The notes under the pieces were generated by a model. That model did not search any database, was not told the DNA's origin, and saw nothing but the letters and a program-made list of their open reading frames with translations. Of a DNA stretch of 64,000 nt, positions 34,641 through 46,182 are shown piece by piece. The number at the start of each line of letters is the position of its first letter. The first letter of the stretch is position 1. The stretch spans positions 73,295,669 to 73,359,668 of the forward strand of contig JAPXFY010000021.1 in assembly GCA_030674185.1 (NCBI GenBank). The letters run 5' to 3'. The position numbers were made by a program, and so were the translations under genes. The DNA is from Monoplex corrugatus. Taxonomy: Eukaryota > Mollusca > Gastropoda > Littorinimorpha > Ranellidae.

Positions 34641-35074
34641 ACTAAATATTCAAAGGGCGCTTATGGACATTAAAAACAGTTATTTCTCATGCAAACAAAC
34701 AGTTCTATAGACTGAACATAGTCAAGTTTTATTTCAAGCTTTCACAAAATTTTAAGGGCCAAAATATGCAGTTAGCAAGTCACAAACATCTTTTTATGTC
34801 CTGCAAAACTTTCACCAAAAGTTCAAAAGGCACATGTAGCACATAAACCTACGTCATAAATGACCATTTCTCAAGTTCAGACATAAATGTTAATTTGTAG
34901 GTTTGTTAATAGATAGGTTATTTATTGACGATAAAAATCTAATATACATATTCTGGTAGGTCCTAAAAGCGTTCTTAATTATTCACACACGAAAAAGTGT
35001 ATTTTGTACATTTTGTATATCACATCACAGACGCAAACATACACACACAATTTATTCTATACGAGGATCAGACC
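34641..35074. other. AT-rich stretch, no gene seen
   Basis: No motif, open frame or clear repeat beyond faint echoes of the preceding array. Confidence 0.45.
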
Positions 35075-35125
<51 letters not shown>

Positions 35126-35262
35126 ACACACAAACACGTACACACACACACACACGTACACACACACACACGTACACACACACACACGTACATACACACA
35201 CACAAACAAACAAACACACACACACACATGATTCTAAATGAAGATATGACTATAATGCACAC

Positions 35263-35303
<41 letters not shown>

Positions 35304-35319
35304 AAGACATGACTATAAT

Positions 35320-35378
<59 letters not shown>

Positions 35379-35481
35379 ACACGATTCTAACACCAAGACA
35401 TGACTATAATACACACACACACACACACACTATTCTAACACCAAGACATGACTATAACACCACACACACACACACACACAC

Positions 35482-35528
<47 letters not shown>

Positions 35529-35695
35529 TTACTAACACCAAACATGACTATAATACACACACACACACACACACAACAACACACAGATCTCAACATCAAG
35601 ATGTGACTATAATACACACAAACACACACACACAAGATTCTAACATCAAGATGTGACTATAATACACACAAAAACACACACACACACGCGCGCGC
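35075..35695. repeat. (CA)n composite minisatellite
   Basis: CA runs of varying length separated by ATTCTAACACCAAGACATGA and CTATAAT, repeated about eight times (35230, 35300, 35385, 35425, 35525, 35590, 35635). Confidence 0.95.
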
Positions 35696-35824
35696 ACGCA
35701 CTGATTTCAGCATCAGGACCTTACCACAACCAAATAGTTCATCAGAGAAAAAAAAAACTCAAAGCGGAAGACTCACTAAACAGCGGCACACATCAAAAAT
35801 GCATGAAATCATTAACTACACGTG

Positions 35825-36118
35825 ATAGACAGAGGGGTGGGTGGGCACGAGACAGAGAGAGAGACAGAGACAGCTGAGAGAAGGGGACAGAGACAGACAG
35901 AACCAGAGAGGGAGAGAGAGGAGAGAGAGGGGGGAGACAAACATACAGACAGCAAGCAGGCAGGCAGGTCGGCAGGCAGACAGAGAGAGAGAGAGAGACA
36001 GACAGACAGAGACAGAGATAGACACACAGAGAAAGAGGAGTGAGAGAGAGAGAGGGGGGGGGGGGAGAGAACGAGAACGAACGAGAGACAGACAGACAGA
36101 CAGAGAGAGAGAGAGTTA
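35825..36118. repeat. homopurine (GA/GACA)n tract
   Basis: GAGAGACAGAGACAG-type purine tract with GGCAGGCAGG and a G10 run at about 36054-36064. As at 24.6 kb, it lies beside a (CA)n array. Confidence 0.93.
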
Positions 36119-36536
36119 ACAAACGATCACACTTATGAAACCCAAAAAGTAACCAAACGTCACATCAAATTTTATCCAAGACCAAATATATTACTGAAAT
36201 ACTATGTACATTGCATCGAGGACAACAAACCATTAGTGGACGGTTTACTGAAGAAATAACAACAAACAAACAAAACAAGCTTTTGTCTGTCCAGTCTGAA
36301 CATTTGTTTCACACTTATTTTAAAACACTTCCAGTTAATGTTTCTTAATAGTACCGGAATACAATATCGTTTGACATGTATAATAATAATTATAACAAGG
36401 TAACAGACGTATCAGCCCAAGAAAGGTCGAAGGGACATAACTGAAAGAAAAAAAAAGATACAGGAATGGAGAAAAGAGAAAAATAGTAAATAGATACAGG
36501 GATAATTACTGTAATAACCTGCCAGAGATGCCATAC
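36119..36536. other. no gene recognised
   Basis: AT-rich, no supported feature. Confidence 0.45.
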
Positions 36537-36782
36537 TTAACCCTTTGGCTCCCTCACCCCATTCACTAGCATCCTGCACTGTCAACTACGCTAGCAAAGT
36601 AAAAACTTAACCCTTTAATTCCCTCACCCTATCCACTAGCTTACTGCAGGAAGCTGGTGGATAAGGTGAGGTAGTCATAAGGTTAAGTTTTTGCGGTGCA
36701 GGAAGCTGGTGGATAGGATGCGGGAATCAGAGGGTTAAGTTTTTGCAGTTGGTGGATAGGGGTGAGGGAGTCAAACAATTAA
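36537..36782. mobile_element. palindromic TTAA-flanked MITE, copy 1
   Basis: Bounded by TTAA at 36537-36540 and 36779-36782. Left CTCCCTCACCCC pairs with right GGGGTGAGGGAG. A nested inner pair, TTAACCCTTTAATTCCCTCA with its approximate complement ending GGTTAAG near 36685, gives a fold within a fold. A related element is at 43118-43300. No coding capacity. Confidence 0.7.
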
Positions 36783-36817
36783 TGTCGACAACCCTCGTCC
36801 ATCATCTGTGGCGGATT

Positions 36818-36985
36818 TGGTGGTTTGGTGGTCAGTTGGTTTGGTGGTCAGTTGCTTTGGTGGTCAGTTGGTTTGGTGGTTTGGTAGTCAGTTGGTTTGG
36901 TGGTCAGTTGGTTTGGTAGTCAGTTGGTTTGGTGGTCAGTTGGTTTGGTGGTTTGGTGGTCAGTTGGTTTGGTGGTCTGGTGGGC
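36818..36985. repeat. 16-bp minisatellite GGTTTGGTGGTCAGTT
   Basis: About ten units with occasional 9-bp GGTTTGGTG insertions. G/T-rich on the plus strand. Confidence 0.93.
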
Positions 36986-37167
36986 TGGTTTGCCAATTTG
37001 CTATTGTTGTTGTTGTTTGTTTTGATAGAACCATTGATTCAGGATATGATGTTTCGAGTTCAACACCTAGTTACTCCAGGGTCGCGCGATGCGTGAAGCT
37101 GTCAACGTGCTCCACCCAGCTATTTGTCTGGTAAAAAAGTAAATAGATAAAAAAAACGATAAAAAGC

Positions 37168-37235
37168 AAAACACACACACACGCGCACACACACACGCAC
37201 ACACACATACACGCACACACACACGCACACCTTAC
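37168..37235. repeat. (CA)n with CG steps
   Basis: ACACACACGCGCAC-type alternating tract. Confidence 0.92.
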
Positions 37236-37309
37236 ACATACACACGTCTGGTTGCTGCCCATCTTAATGCTTTCGTCATTCTGGTGGTGTAAACGTAAGC
37301 CTCCCATCA

Positions 37310-39990
37310 TCATCATCATGTGCCCTACCGCAGGGCGTTGGCCATCATGGCCCTCCACACGAATCTATCCCCTGTCGCTACATCTCTCACCCTCTCTGTC
37401 CTCAGCTACTCTGCACGTCCGCCAATATTTTCTTCCTGGGTCTACCTGGTGTTGTCTTTCCCTCCAGCTTTCCTGTTGTGACCAGGTGTTCTAATTCCCT
37501 TTTCCTGATAATATGTCCTATAAATGTTGCTTGTCTTTTCCTAATATTCTTTATTAATTATCTTCTTGTATCTGCCTCCTTCAAGATCGTCTCGTTTGTT
37601 TTCTTTGCTGTCCATGGAACTCTCAACAATCTTCTTAGAAACCACATTTCAGTTGCCTCAATTTTGTTCTGACTTTGCGTGTTGACTGTCCACGCCTCAC
37701 AACCATACAATAGTATTGGTTCTATATACCATTCAAGAACTCTGTTCCTGATGTTAACTGATAGGCACTTGTTGGTCATCATCAACATCATCATCAAATG
37801 CCCTGCCGCATGGCGTTGGCGATCATGACCCTCCATATGTATCTATCCCTTGCTGCCGCAAGCACATCTTCCACCCTCTCCGTCCTCAGCCACCCCGCAA
37901 GTCTGTACAATATTTTGTCCCTGGGTCTACTCGGTGCTCTCTTTCCCTCCAGCTTTCCTGTTGTGATCAGGTGCTTTAATTCCCCTTTCCTCACAAAATG
38001 GCCTATAAATGTTGCCTGTCTTTTCCTAATCTTCCTTATCAATGATCTTCTTGTGTCTGCCTCCATCAAGACTATCTCGTTTGTTTTCATTGCTGTCGAT
38101 GGAACTCTCAACATTCTTCTAAGAAACCAAATCTCGGCTGCCTCAATCTTGTTCCGGTTTTGCTTGTTGACTGTCCACGCCTCACAACCGTATAACATTA
38201 TCGGTTCTGTATAACATTCAAGAACTCTCTTCCTGATGTTAATTGATAGGCCTTTGTTAATAAGAATGCCTTTCATCTTCTTGAATCAAGGACTGGAGCT
38301 AAACAGCAAGAAGACTGAAGCTATGGCAATCAGTAAAAAACAAGAAATCCCCCTCATGCAAAATAACAGCAAGCGGCACAACCTTGAGACAGGTTGATAA
38401 GTTTAAATATCTGGGAACGACCATCTCACCAGATGGCAGATGCACTTGTTGGTGGTAAGAACGCTTTTCATGTTCTTGAATGCCGTTTTGGCTCGGCCGA
38501 TTCTGCTGGCTATTTCTGATGTGTTTCTACCGTCTGGTGAGATGACCGTTCCCAGACATTTCAACTTATCAACCTGCCTCAAAGCTATGCCATTTGCTGT
38601 TATTTTGCATGAGGGGATTTCTTGTTTTTTACTGAATGCCATAACTTCAGTCTTCTTGCTATCACCTTTATTTTTGCTTTCTATTTCTATTATATTCACA
38701 AGGTTTTGCATGTCTTTTTCATTTTCTGCAATTAGCACGGTGTCATCTGCATAACGAATGTTGTTTATCATTCTTCCTGTTACCTATAATCCAGGGTATT
38801 CTTCAAGGTTTCTCATGATTGTTTCGCTGTAAAGTGAAAACAAATCTGGTTACAGAACACAATCCTACCTGACCCCTTTTTTGATATTTTGGAGAGAGAT
38901 TATATCAGTTTCTATTCTCATTGCTGTTGTTTGTTCCCAATACATGTTTCTGATTATTTGTAGATGTTTTCCATCAATATTGAGCCTTTCTAGTTGGTTG
39001 AATAACTCTTCGTGTCTTGTCCGATCAAAAGCCTTGGTATAATCAACGAACATAAAACTAAATCCTTATTCAACTCGACTGACCTCTCTATTATAGTTCT
39101 TAGTATGTATATAGCAGTAATAGTTCCTTTTCCCTCGACAAACCCACACTGTTCTTCCGCCATTTCTCTTTTGATTCTGTTACTTGTCCCCATCATGACT
39201 ATTCTTAATAGGATTTTTGTTACATGACTCATCAAGTTGATTGTACGATGGAGTTCACATTCTACCGCCCCTGTTTTCTTTGGAAGTGCAATGAAAATTG
39301 ATTTTGACATATCTTTGGAGAATTTTCCGGTGTCATAAATTTCAATTACAGGACTGTTATTTTTTCAATACCGAAAACTTCTAGGGCCTCTATCATTTCT
39401 GTTGTAATATTGTCTGGTCCTGGGGCTTTTCCCGGTTTCATCTTTTTCAATGCTGCTCTAACTTCATCTTTTATTATGAGTGGTCCTTCAACGTTCTTTC
39501 TTATAAATTATGTTCTTTGTTTCTGTCATCGCTAAAAAGGTCTTCAATGTATTCTCCCCATCTAATATTTTGTCTTTTTCCACGATAAGCGTACCATCTT
39601 TCGATTTTAAGCATCCACAGTTGATGTGCATCCCTTTTTCCTGTGGGCAATTTCTTAATTTTTTTCTGTAAATCCTCTGAGGATCTGTTTTGTGTCGGTC
39701 TTCTATTTCTTTGCACTTTGTTTCCAGCCAAGCTTCTTTAGCTTCATTGCACCTATTCCTGATTTCCCAGTTTATCCTCCTGTATCCTTCCTCTTTTCCT
39801 TTTGCCTTCCTCCAATCTTCCATCAAGCCTACGATATTTTTTGTCATCCAATTCTTTTTCGCTTTTCTTTCAACTCTAAGGATTTTTTCACAAGCTTCAT
39901 TTATCGAGTTTCTCAACTTTGTCCATTGTTTCTCGCTGTCACCAATGTCCTCCAGAGCACTGAATTTGTTTTGAACATGTACGTTGAATT
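37310..39990 (-). pseudogene. LINE A reverse transcriptase, copy 3, many breaks
   Basis: Pieces in order on the minus strand: linker with RKAKKNWMTKNIVGLMEDW (39916-39488), SKSIFIALPKKTGA and ECELHRTINLMSHVTKILLR (39310-38990), DYTKAFDRTRHEELFNQLE (39053-38865), an intact YADD (NIRYADDTVLIAEN) in 38771-38454, then beyond the insertion CLSVNIRNRVLEWYIEP and LLYGCEAWT (37764-37558). At least four frameshifts or stops separate them. Inactive. Confidence 0.88.
37777..38441 (-). mobile_element. LINE A copy inserted by twin priming (5' inversion)
   Basis: 665 bp between 12-bp target duplications. Its 3' part (38284-37777, minus) holds the RT end from AFKKMKG to the (CAT)n tail; its 5' part (about 38287-38441) is the adjacent upstream RT segment, GLELNSKKTE to PDGRC, in the opposite orientation. 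A few residues between the two segments are missing at the inversion joint. This is the signature of twin-primed LINE insertion. Confidence 0.9.
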
Positions 39991-40048
39991 TTTCACGGGT
40001 CGCTTCATCTGTGTTTTAGAGCCCAAGATTTAGTTTGATGTGACTTTT

Positions 40049-40270
40049 CCATTAGTCATCATTACCTTATACCACCTACACGTATGTATGCACCATTGTT
40101 TTTGTTGTTCACACTTACTTTGTCGTAGCGCTGTCGCCGTGACCCGGCGTCATCAGCGACTGACTGAGTAACCGGGTCACGGCGACAGCGCTACGACAAA
40201 GTAAGTGTGAACAACAAAAACAATGGTGCATACATACGTGTAGGTGGTATAAGGTAATGATGACTAATGG
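40049..40270. repeat. 222-bp near-perfect palindrome (99-bp arms, 24-bp spacer)
   Basis: Left arm 40049-40147 (starts CCATTAGTCATCATTACC) and right arm 40172-40270 (ends GGTAATGATGACTAATGG) are exact or near-exact reverse complements over 99 bp; the spacer is 40148-40171. The left arm abuts the truncated 5' end of LINE A copy 3. ATTTAGT occurs just outside both sides (40028-40034, 40271-40277). No coding content. A fold-back element, a snap-back repair product or an assembly artefact could each explain it. Confidence 0.95.
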
Positions 40271-40560
40271 ATTTAGTAAAACCTACGTGGCGGACTGCTA
40301 TAATTTGTCAAAATGATGTGACTTTTGATCTTTTTAGTGTCTCATAGGTCCCGTTAACCTCCTGCCCTTTACCCTTTCCATTTCAGGTCTTCAACAACGC
40401 ACAGGGTTTTTGCATGGGCTCAAGGAGCCTGACTAATTGCTGGCAAATTTGGCAAGAACATATATGGAAGGGCCCGAGCGCGACGAATCCCTCTTGAACA
40501 AACTCCAGACTCCAGCTAACTGGATGATGGGCTGGTTGGCTGCTTAGATGACTGACTCGC
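40271..40560. other. no gene recognised
   Basis: A TTTCCATTTCAG acceptor-like site is near 40385, but no supported exon follows. Confidence 0.4.
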
Positions 40561-40565
40561 TGGCT

Positions 40566-40812
40566 GGTTAGTTGGTTGGTTGGTTGGTTGGTACCAGCTG
40601 GTTACTCCATAGGCTTGTTGATGGGTTGGTACCAGCTGGTTACTCCATAGGTTTGTTGATGGTTGTACAGCTGGTTACTCCATAGGTTTGTTGATGGTTG
40701 GTACCAGCTGGTTACTCCATAGGTTTGTTGATGGGTTGGTACCAGCTGGTTACTCCATAGGTTTGTTGATGGGTTGGTACCAGCTGGTTACTCCATAGGT
40801 TTGTTGATAGCC
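40566..40812. repeat. 38-bp minisatellite, about 6 copies
   Basis: Unit GTTGGTACCAGCTGGTTACT, CCATAGGTTTGTTGATGG, preceded by (GGTT)n. Confidence 0.95.
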
Positions 40813-40849
40813 TTTTGTTTGACTTTGAAGTTGCTAGAAATGTATCAGT

Positions 40850-40852
<3 letters not shown>

Positions 40853-40882
<30 letters not shown>

Positions 40883-40943
40883 GCTCTCTCTCTCTCTCTC
40901 TCTCCCTCTCTCTCTCCCTCCCCCTCTCTCTCTCTTTCTGTGT
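40853..40943. repeat. (CT)n microsatellite
   Basis: Homopyrimidine run with few interruptions. Confidence 0.95.
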
Positions 40944-41062
40944 ACGCGTGTGTTTGTCTATGTGTGTGTATGACGTATCCGTGCTTGTCTTACACTGAGT
41001 GCTTTGTAAATGTGTAATGCTCAGTCAGTCCAACGACGTTTCAAGAATATCACTATGCAAGA

Positions 41063-41065
<3 letters not shown>

Positions 41066-41148
<83 letters not shown>

Positions 41149-41225
41149 TGAGTGTGGTGGTGTGTGTGTGTGTGTGTGTGTGTGTGGTGCGTTGGAGTGG
41201 TGGTGCGTGTGTGTGTGTGTGTTTT
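41066..41225. repeat. (TG)n microsatellite
   Basis: Long TG tract interrupted by GAGTGAGTGTGG and GCGTTGGAGTGG. Confidence 0.96.
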
Positions 41226-41429
41226 GTTTTTGTTTGGTTTTTCCTCTTTTTTCACGTCTGACAAAGGCCATTAGATTGAAAATTTGGGTTTGCATTATTT
41301 CGTTGCTTAAGTACAAGATTTTACTCGCTCTCTGAATTGTGGAGCTGAGAGAAATAATATGTACAACTTTTCACTCTTTTCACTGTCAATGCACCAAAAT
41401 CGGTGTACGAATTGCTCACTGTTCTTTCA

Positions 41430-42480
41430 TGGACTGAGAATCCCAATTTATACCGCGTATTTCTCTACACAGAATTCCAAAGCAAACTATGAGTCTTTAA
41501 AGGATTGTAAATCCCAAACATTATGACAACATTCTGTAATCCCTCGTCATATTAATCAAATGAAATGTATGATTCAAAATTGTAAGTGAAACTGACGAAG
41601 TTTTCTATTTAAAAACCGGAGACATTGTGCTGACGTCTTTCATTGGAAATCCTGAGTCATGTTGTCGGCCTTCTATTTAGAATCTACAATAATTACTGGA
41701 AAGTCTTTCCCCTGAGAATTCATATCATATTTCTACGTATTCACAATCCCAAATCATACTGACAAAGTTTTCCAAGGATCCCAAATCCTCATTCATTCTG
41801 ATGATGTCTCAGAATTTTAATTCTACTGAAGCATTCTGCGGGTTCAAAATCCCGCTTCATACAAACGATGTTTTCTATGCAGACTCTTCAAATAAACTCA
41901 CAAATCTTACATGGACTGAGAATCCCAGTTCTGACAAAACCTGAAGTTTTTGTTGAAGCGTTAAGCTGACTGGCAATCCATAATCTTACTGACGTCATCT
42001 AACATTCAGAATCCAAAGTCAGATGACGCCTTCTTCACCTGACAACCCAAAGTCAAATGGTGCCCTCCTCACCTGACATTCCAAAGTCATATGACACTCT
42101 CTTCAACTCACAGTCAAAAGTCACAAGGAATCTGAATCAACATTGTTTCACTTTTTAAATCAAAATCCCAAATCAAATTGACACAATTGTCAAATCAGAA
42201 TTCTACATCATACTGACAACGTCTTCAGTGTGAGGACCGCATGTCATACTGGCTTTGTCTTGAAAGCCGTTATGATCACGTCTAGAATTCAGAATCCCAA
42301 ATTATTACAACTTCAAGAATTTAGAATCCCAAGTCATTCTGACAACGTCCAGAATTCAGAATCTCAAAAATCATTCTGACGACAAAGGCAATAGAATCCC
42401 AAAACATTCTGATACCGTCTTGAATTCAGAATCCCAAACCATATTGTGGAATTGTTCCGTTCAGAATCCCAAATCATTGT
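41430..42480 (-). repeat. degenerate roughly 36-bp array downstream of the host stop codon
   Basis: On the minus strand, blocks of TTGGGATTCTGAATTC with AATGA before and GACGTTGTCAG-like DNA after recur (starts near 42470, 42437, 42400, 42370, 42330, 42295, then more irregularly to about 41430). The first block overlaps the last codons and stop of the exon at 42461-42620, so the array probably forms the gene's 3' UTR or flank. Confidence 0.75.
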
Positions 42481-42620
42481 CAGCAAAATCATAGATGTCG
42501 TCGTTGGTGGAGGGATGCAGGCGGGGAGTGGCGTTACGTTGCGATGAGTCAATCAAACGGTTGACGTTGTCCTCTACGTTGTCGTCTTCATCGTCCATCT
42601 CAAACTCCTCGTCAAAATGA
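42461..42620 (-). CDS. terminal coding exon of an unidentified host gene
   Basis: After a canonical acceptor (GTCGATTGCAG, AG at 42622-42621) an open stretch of 52 codons ends in TGA at 42463-42461. It is strongly acidic: HFDEEFEMDDEDDNVEDNVN, then RLIDSSQRNATPRL and a tail DDIYDFADNDLGF. Codon use and composition differ from nearby transposons, and it matches none of them. It joins in frame to 59349-59452: that exon ends with AT, this one starts with T, giving an Ile codon and no stop. The implied intron is 16,728 bp. I do not recognise the protein; an acidic C-terminal tail is all that can be said. The last six codons coincide with the first unit of the downstream repeat. Confidence 0.6.
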
Positions 42621-42629
42621 CTGCAATCG

Positions 42630-43117
42630 ACAAACGTTTCTTTTATTCAGTTTGTATGTATAGAAAAGCAGTGAACTATATCCATACTAGATCATATTCA
42701 GCAGCCTCTAAGGCTTATGTCAAGGTATAGGGTTTATGTCACGATCAGTTTGGATTTTCTCCATCACATGACACCAGTGCCGTCAATGCCATGCAATTCA
42801 TTCTGATCGTGGAGACGTTATCTCCAGAAACAGAAACTGAAACTGGTCAGCAGCAAGAAACTCTGAGGAGAGCTGGACAGCAGAAGGTCCTCAGAGAAAA
42901 AGCCCTTCCCCACTCCCACCTCCCCAAATCCCTTCAAGCAAGTGTTTCAGCCCTGGCTTCCTTATATTCAAATAGGGCCGGGCCGCATCCAGGTCATGAC
43001 TCCTGCATGCTCTTCATGTGGGTTTGGACCCGCGCATGCGAGGTGTTCGGGCATCAGTGCATATGGAGTTTATTCCAAATGCGGAGACATTATTTCCAAA
43101 AACTAAAGCTGGTCACA
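42630..43117. other. no gene recognised; two diverged GGAGACRTTATYTCCA blocks
   Basis: GTGGAGACGTTATCTCCAGA (about 42810) recurs as GCGGAGACATTATTTCCAAA (about 43080). A 111-codon open frame (42791-43126) spans both but has no recognisable domain and a low-complexity start, so I do not call it a gene. Confidence 0.4.
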
Positions 43118-43300
43118 TTAACATAGCCCTTTGACTCCCGCACCCTATCCACTAACTGTAAAAACTTAACCCTTTGACTCCCTCATCCTATCCACCAGCT
43201 TTCTGCAGGAAGTCAAAGGGTTAAGTTTTTGCTTTGCTAGCATGGTTGGCAATGCAGAATGCTGGTGGACAGGGTGTGGTAGTCAAAGGGCTAAAGTTAA
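43118..43300. mobile_element. palindromic TTAA-flanked MITE, copy 2
   Basis: TTAA at 43118-43121 and 43297-43300. Inner inverted pair: AAAACTTAACCCTTTGACT (about 43159-43178) with AGTCAAAGGGTTAAGTTTT (about 43211-43229). Shares CTATCCAC and AGCTTTCTGCAGGAAG-type sequence with 36537-36782. Confidence 0.7.
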
Positions 43301-43327
43301 ATCGTAAACTCTGCTGCAATATAAACG

Positions 43328-46130
43328 AAACACACAAACACACAAAAGCAGCACACACATTATGACATATAAAAGACAGGACACAAACACACAAAAGCAG
43401 CACACACATTATGACATATAAAAGACAGGACACAAACACACAAAAGCAGCACACACATTATGACATATAAAAGACAGGACACAAACACACAAAAGCAGCA
43501 CACACATATGACATATAAAAGACAGACAGGGCACAAACACACAAAAGCAGCACACACACTATGACATATAAAAGACAGACAGGACACAAACACACAAAAG
43601 CAGCACACACACTATGACATATAAAAGACAGACAGGACACAAACACACAAAAGCAGCACACACACTATGACATATAAAAGACAGACAGGACACAAACACA
43701 CAAAGCAGCACACACACTATGACATATAAAAGACAGGACACAAACACACAAAAGCAGCACACACATTATGACATATAAAGACAGACAGGGCACAAACACA
43801 CAAAGCAGCACACACATTATGACATATAAAAGACAGACAGGATACAAACACACAAAAGCAGCACACACATTATGACATATAAAAGACAGTCAGGACACAA
43901 ACACACAAAAGCAGCACACACACTATGACATATAAAAGACAGGACACAAACACACAAAAGCAGCACACACACTATGACATATAAAAGACAGGACACAAAC
44001 ACACAAAAGCAGCACACACACTATGACATATAAAAGACAGGACACAAACACACAAAAGCAGCACACACACTATGACATATAAAAGACAGACAGGACACAA
44101 ACACACAAAAGCAGCACACCCACTATGACATATAAAAGACAGGACACAAACACACAAAAGCAGCACACACACTATGACATATAAAAGACAGGACACAAAC
44201 ACACAAAAGCAGCACACACACTATGACATATAAAAGACAGGATACAAACACACAAAAGCAGCACACACATTATGACATATAAAAGACAGTCAGGACACAA
44301 ACACACAAAGCAGCACACACATTATGACATATAAAAGACAGACAGGACACAAACACACAAAGCAGCACACACATTATGACATATAAAAGACAGACAGGAC
44401 ACAAACACACAAAGCAGCACACACATTATGACATATAAAAGACAGGACACAAACACACAAAACCAGCACACACACTATGACATATAAAAGACAGGACACA
44501 AACACACAAAGCAGCACACACATTATGACATATAAAAGACAGGACACAAACACACAAAACCAGCACACACACTATGACATATAAAAGACAGGACACAAAC
44601 ACACAAAACCAGCACACACACTATGACATATAAAAGACAGGACACAAACACACAAAGCAGCACACACATTATGACATATAAAAGACAGGACACAAACACA
44701 CAAAACCAGCACACACACTATGACATATAAAAGACAGGACACAAACACACAAAGCAGCACACACACTATGACATATAAAAGACAGGACACAAACACACAA
44801 AAGCAGCACACACACTATGACATATAAAAGACAGGACACAAACACACAAAAGCAGCACACACACTATGACATATAAAAGACAGTCAGGACACAAACACAC
44901 AAAAGCAGCACACACATTATGACATATAAAAGACAGTCAGGACACAAACACACAAAGCAGCACACACACTATGACATATAAAAGACAGGACACAAACACA
45001 CAAAAGCAGCACACACTATGACATATAAAAGACAGGAAACAAACACACAAAAGCAGCACACACACATTATGACATATAAAAGACAGTCAGGACACAAACA
45101 CACAAAAGCAGTATACACATTATGACATATAAAAGACAGTCAGGACACAAACACACAAAGCAGCACACACACTATGACATATAAAAGACAGGACACAAAC
45201 ACACAAAAGCAGCACACACACTATGATATATAAAAGACAGGACACAAACACACAAAAGCAGCACACACACTATGATATATAAAAGACAGACAGGACACAA
45301 ACACATAAAGCAGCACACACACATTATGACATATAAAAGACAGGACACAACACACAAAAGCAGCACACACACTATGATATATAAAAGACAGGACACAAAC
45401 ACACAAAAGCAGCACACACACTATGACATATAAAAGACAGTCAGGACACAAACACATAAAAGCAGCACACACACATTATGACATATAAAAGACAGTCAGG
45501 ACACAAACACACAAAGCAGCACACACACTATGATATATAAAAGACAGGGACACAAACACACAAAAGCAGCACACACATTATGACATATAAAAGACAGGAC
45601 ACAAACACACAAAGCAGCACACCCACTATGACATATAAAAGACAGGACACAAACACACAAAGCAGCACACACATTATGACATATAAAAGACAGTCAGGAC
45701 ACAAACACACAAAAGCAGCACACACACATTATGACATATAAAAGACAAGACACAAACACACAAAGCAGCACACCCACTATGACATATAAAAGACAGGACA
45801 CAAACACACAAAAGCAGCACACACACTATGATATATAAAAGACAGGACACAAACACACAAAAGCAGCACACACACTATGATATATAAAAGACAGACAGGA
45901 CACAAACACACAAAAGCACAGCACACACATTATGACATATAAAAGACAAGACACAAACACACAAAAGCAGCACACACACACTATGACATATAAAAGACAG
46001 GACACAAACACACAAAAGCAGCACACACACTATGATATATAAAAGACAGACAGGACACAAACACACAAAAGCAGCACACACATTATGACATATAAAAGAC
46101 AGGACACAAACACACACAAGCAGCACACAC
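43328..46130. repeat. 49/53-bp minisatellite, left block, about 54 copies
   Basis: Unit GACACAAACACACAAAAGCA, GCACACACACTATGACATAT, AAAAGACAG, with an optional 4-bp GACA or TCAG insertion before the next unit. One-base variants (AAGCAG/AAAGCAG, ACTATG/ATTATG, GATATA/GACATA, CCAGC/GCAGC) form local runs. Resumes at 50141 beyond LINE C. Cysteine-rich frames on the minus strand are by-products. Confidence 0.97.
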
Positions 46131-46182
46131 TAGTAGTTGGCCTCCTTCGGTCATGACTGACCATGGACAAAGTACATCCGTT

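Larger units (their letters stand above)
37305..40048 (-). mobile_element. LINE family A, copy 3, interrupted by a younger copy
   Basis: Minus-strand LINE A from about 40048 to a (CAT)n tail at 37305. It is split by a second LINE A copy (37777-38441) flanked by 12-bp duplications of GCACTTGTTGGT (37765-37776, 38442-38453); the RT continues across in TNKC. Its 5' end is truncated in the linker next to the 222-bp palindrome. More diverged than copies 1 and 2. Confidence 0.92.

Noticed and set aside
37000..37130. Another SINE head on the minus strand
   Set aside because: TAGCTGGGTGG misses the invariant A of the A box, and the B-box candidate GTTGAACTCG is weak; not enough to call.
40271..40560. 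Host exon after the TTTCCATTTCAG site
   Set aside because: The following open stretch is short, with no donor in a sensible position and no recognisable peptide.
42791..43126. 111-codon plus-strand open frame next to the host exon
   Set aside because: No domain, it spans two copies of a repeated GGAGAC block, and runs into a MITE.
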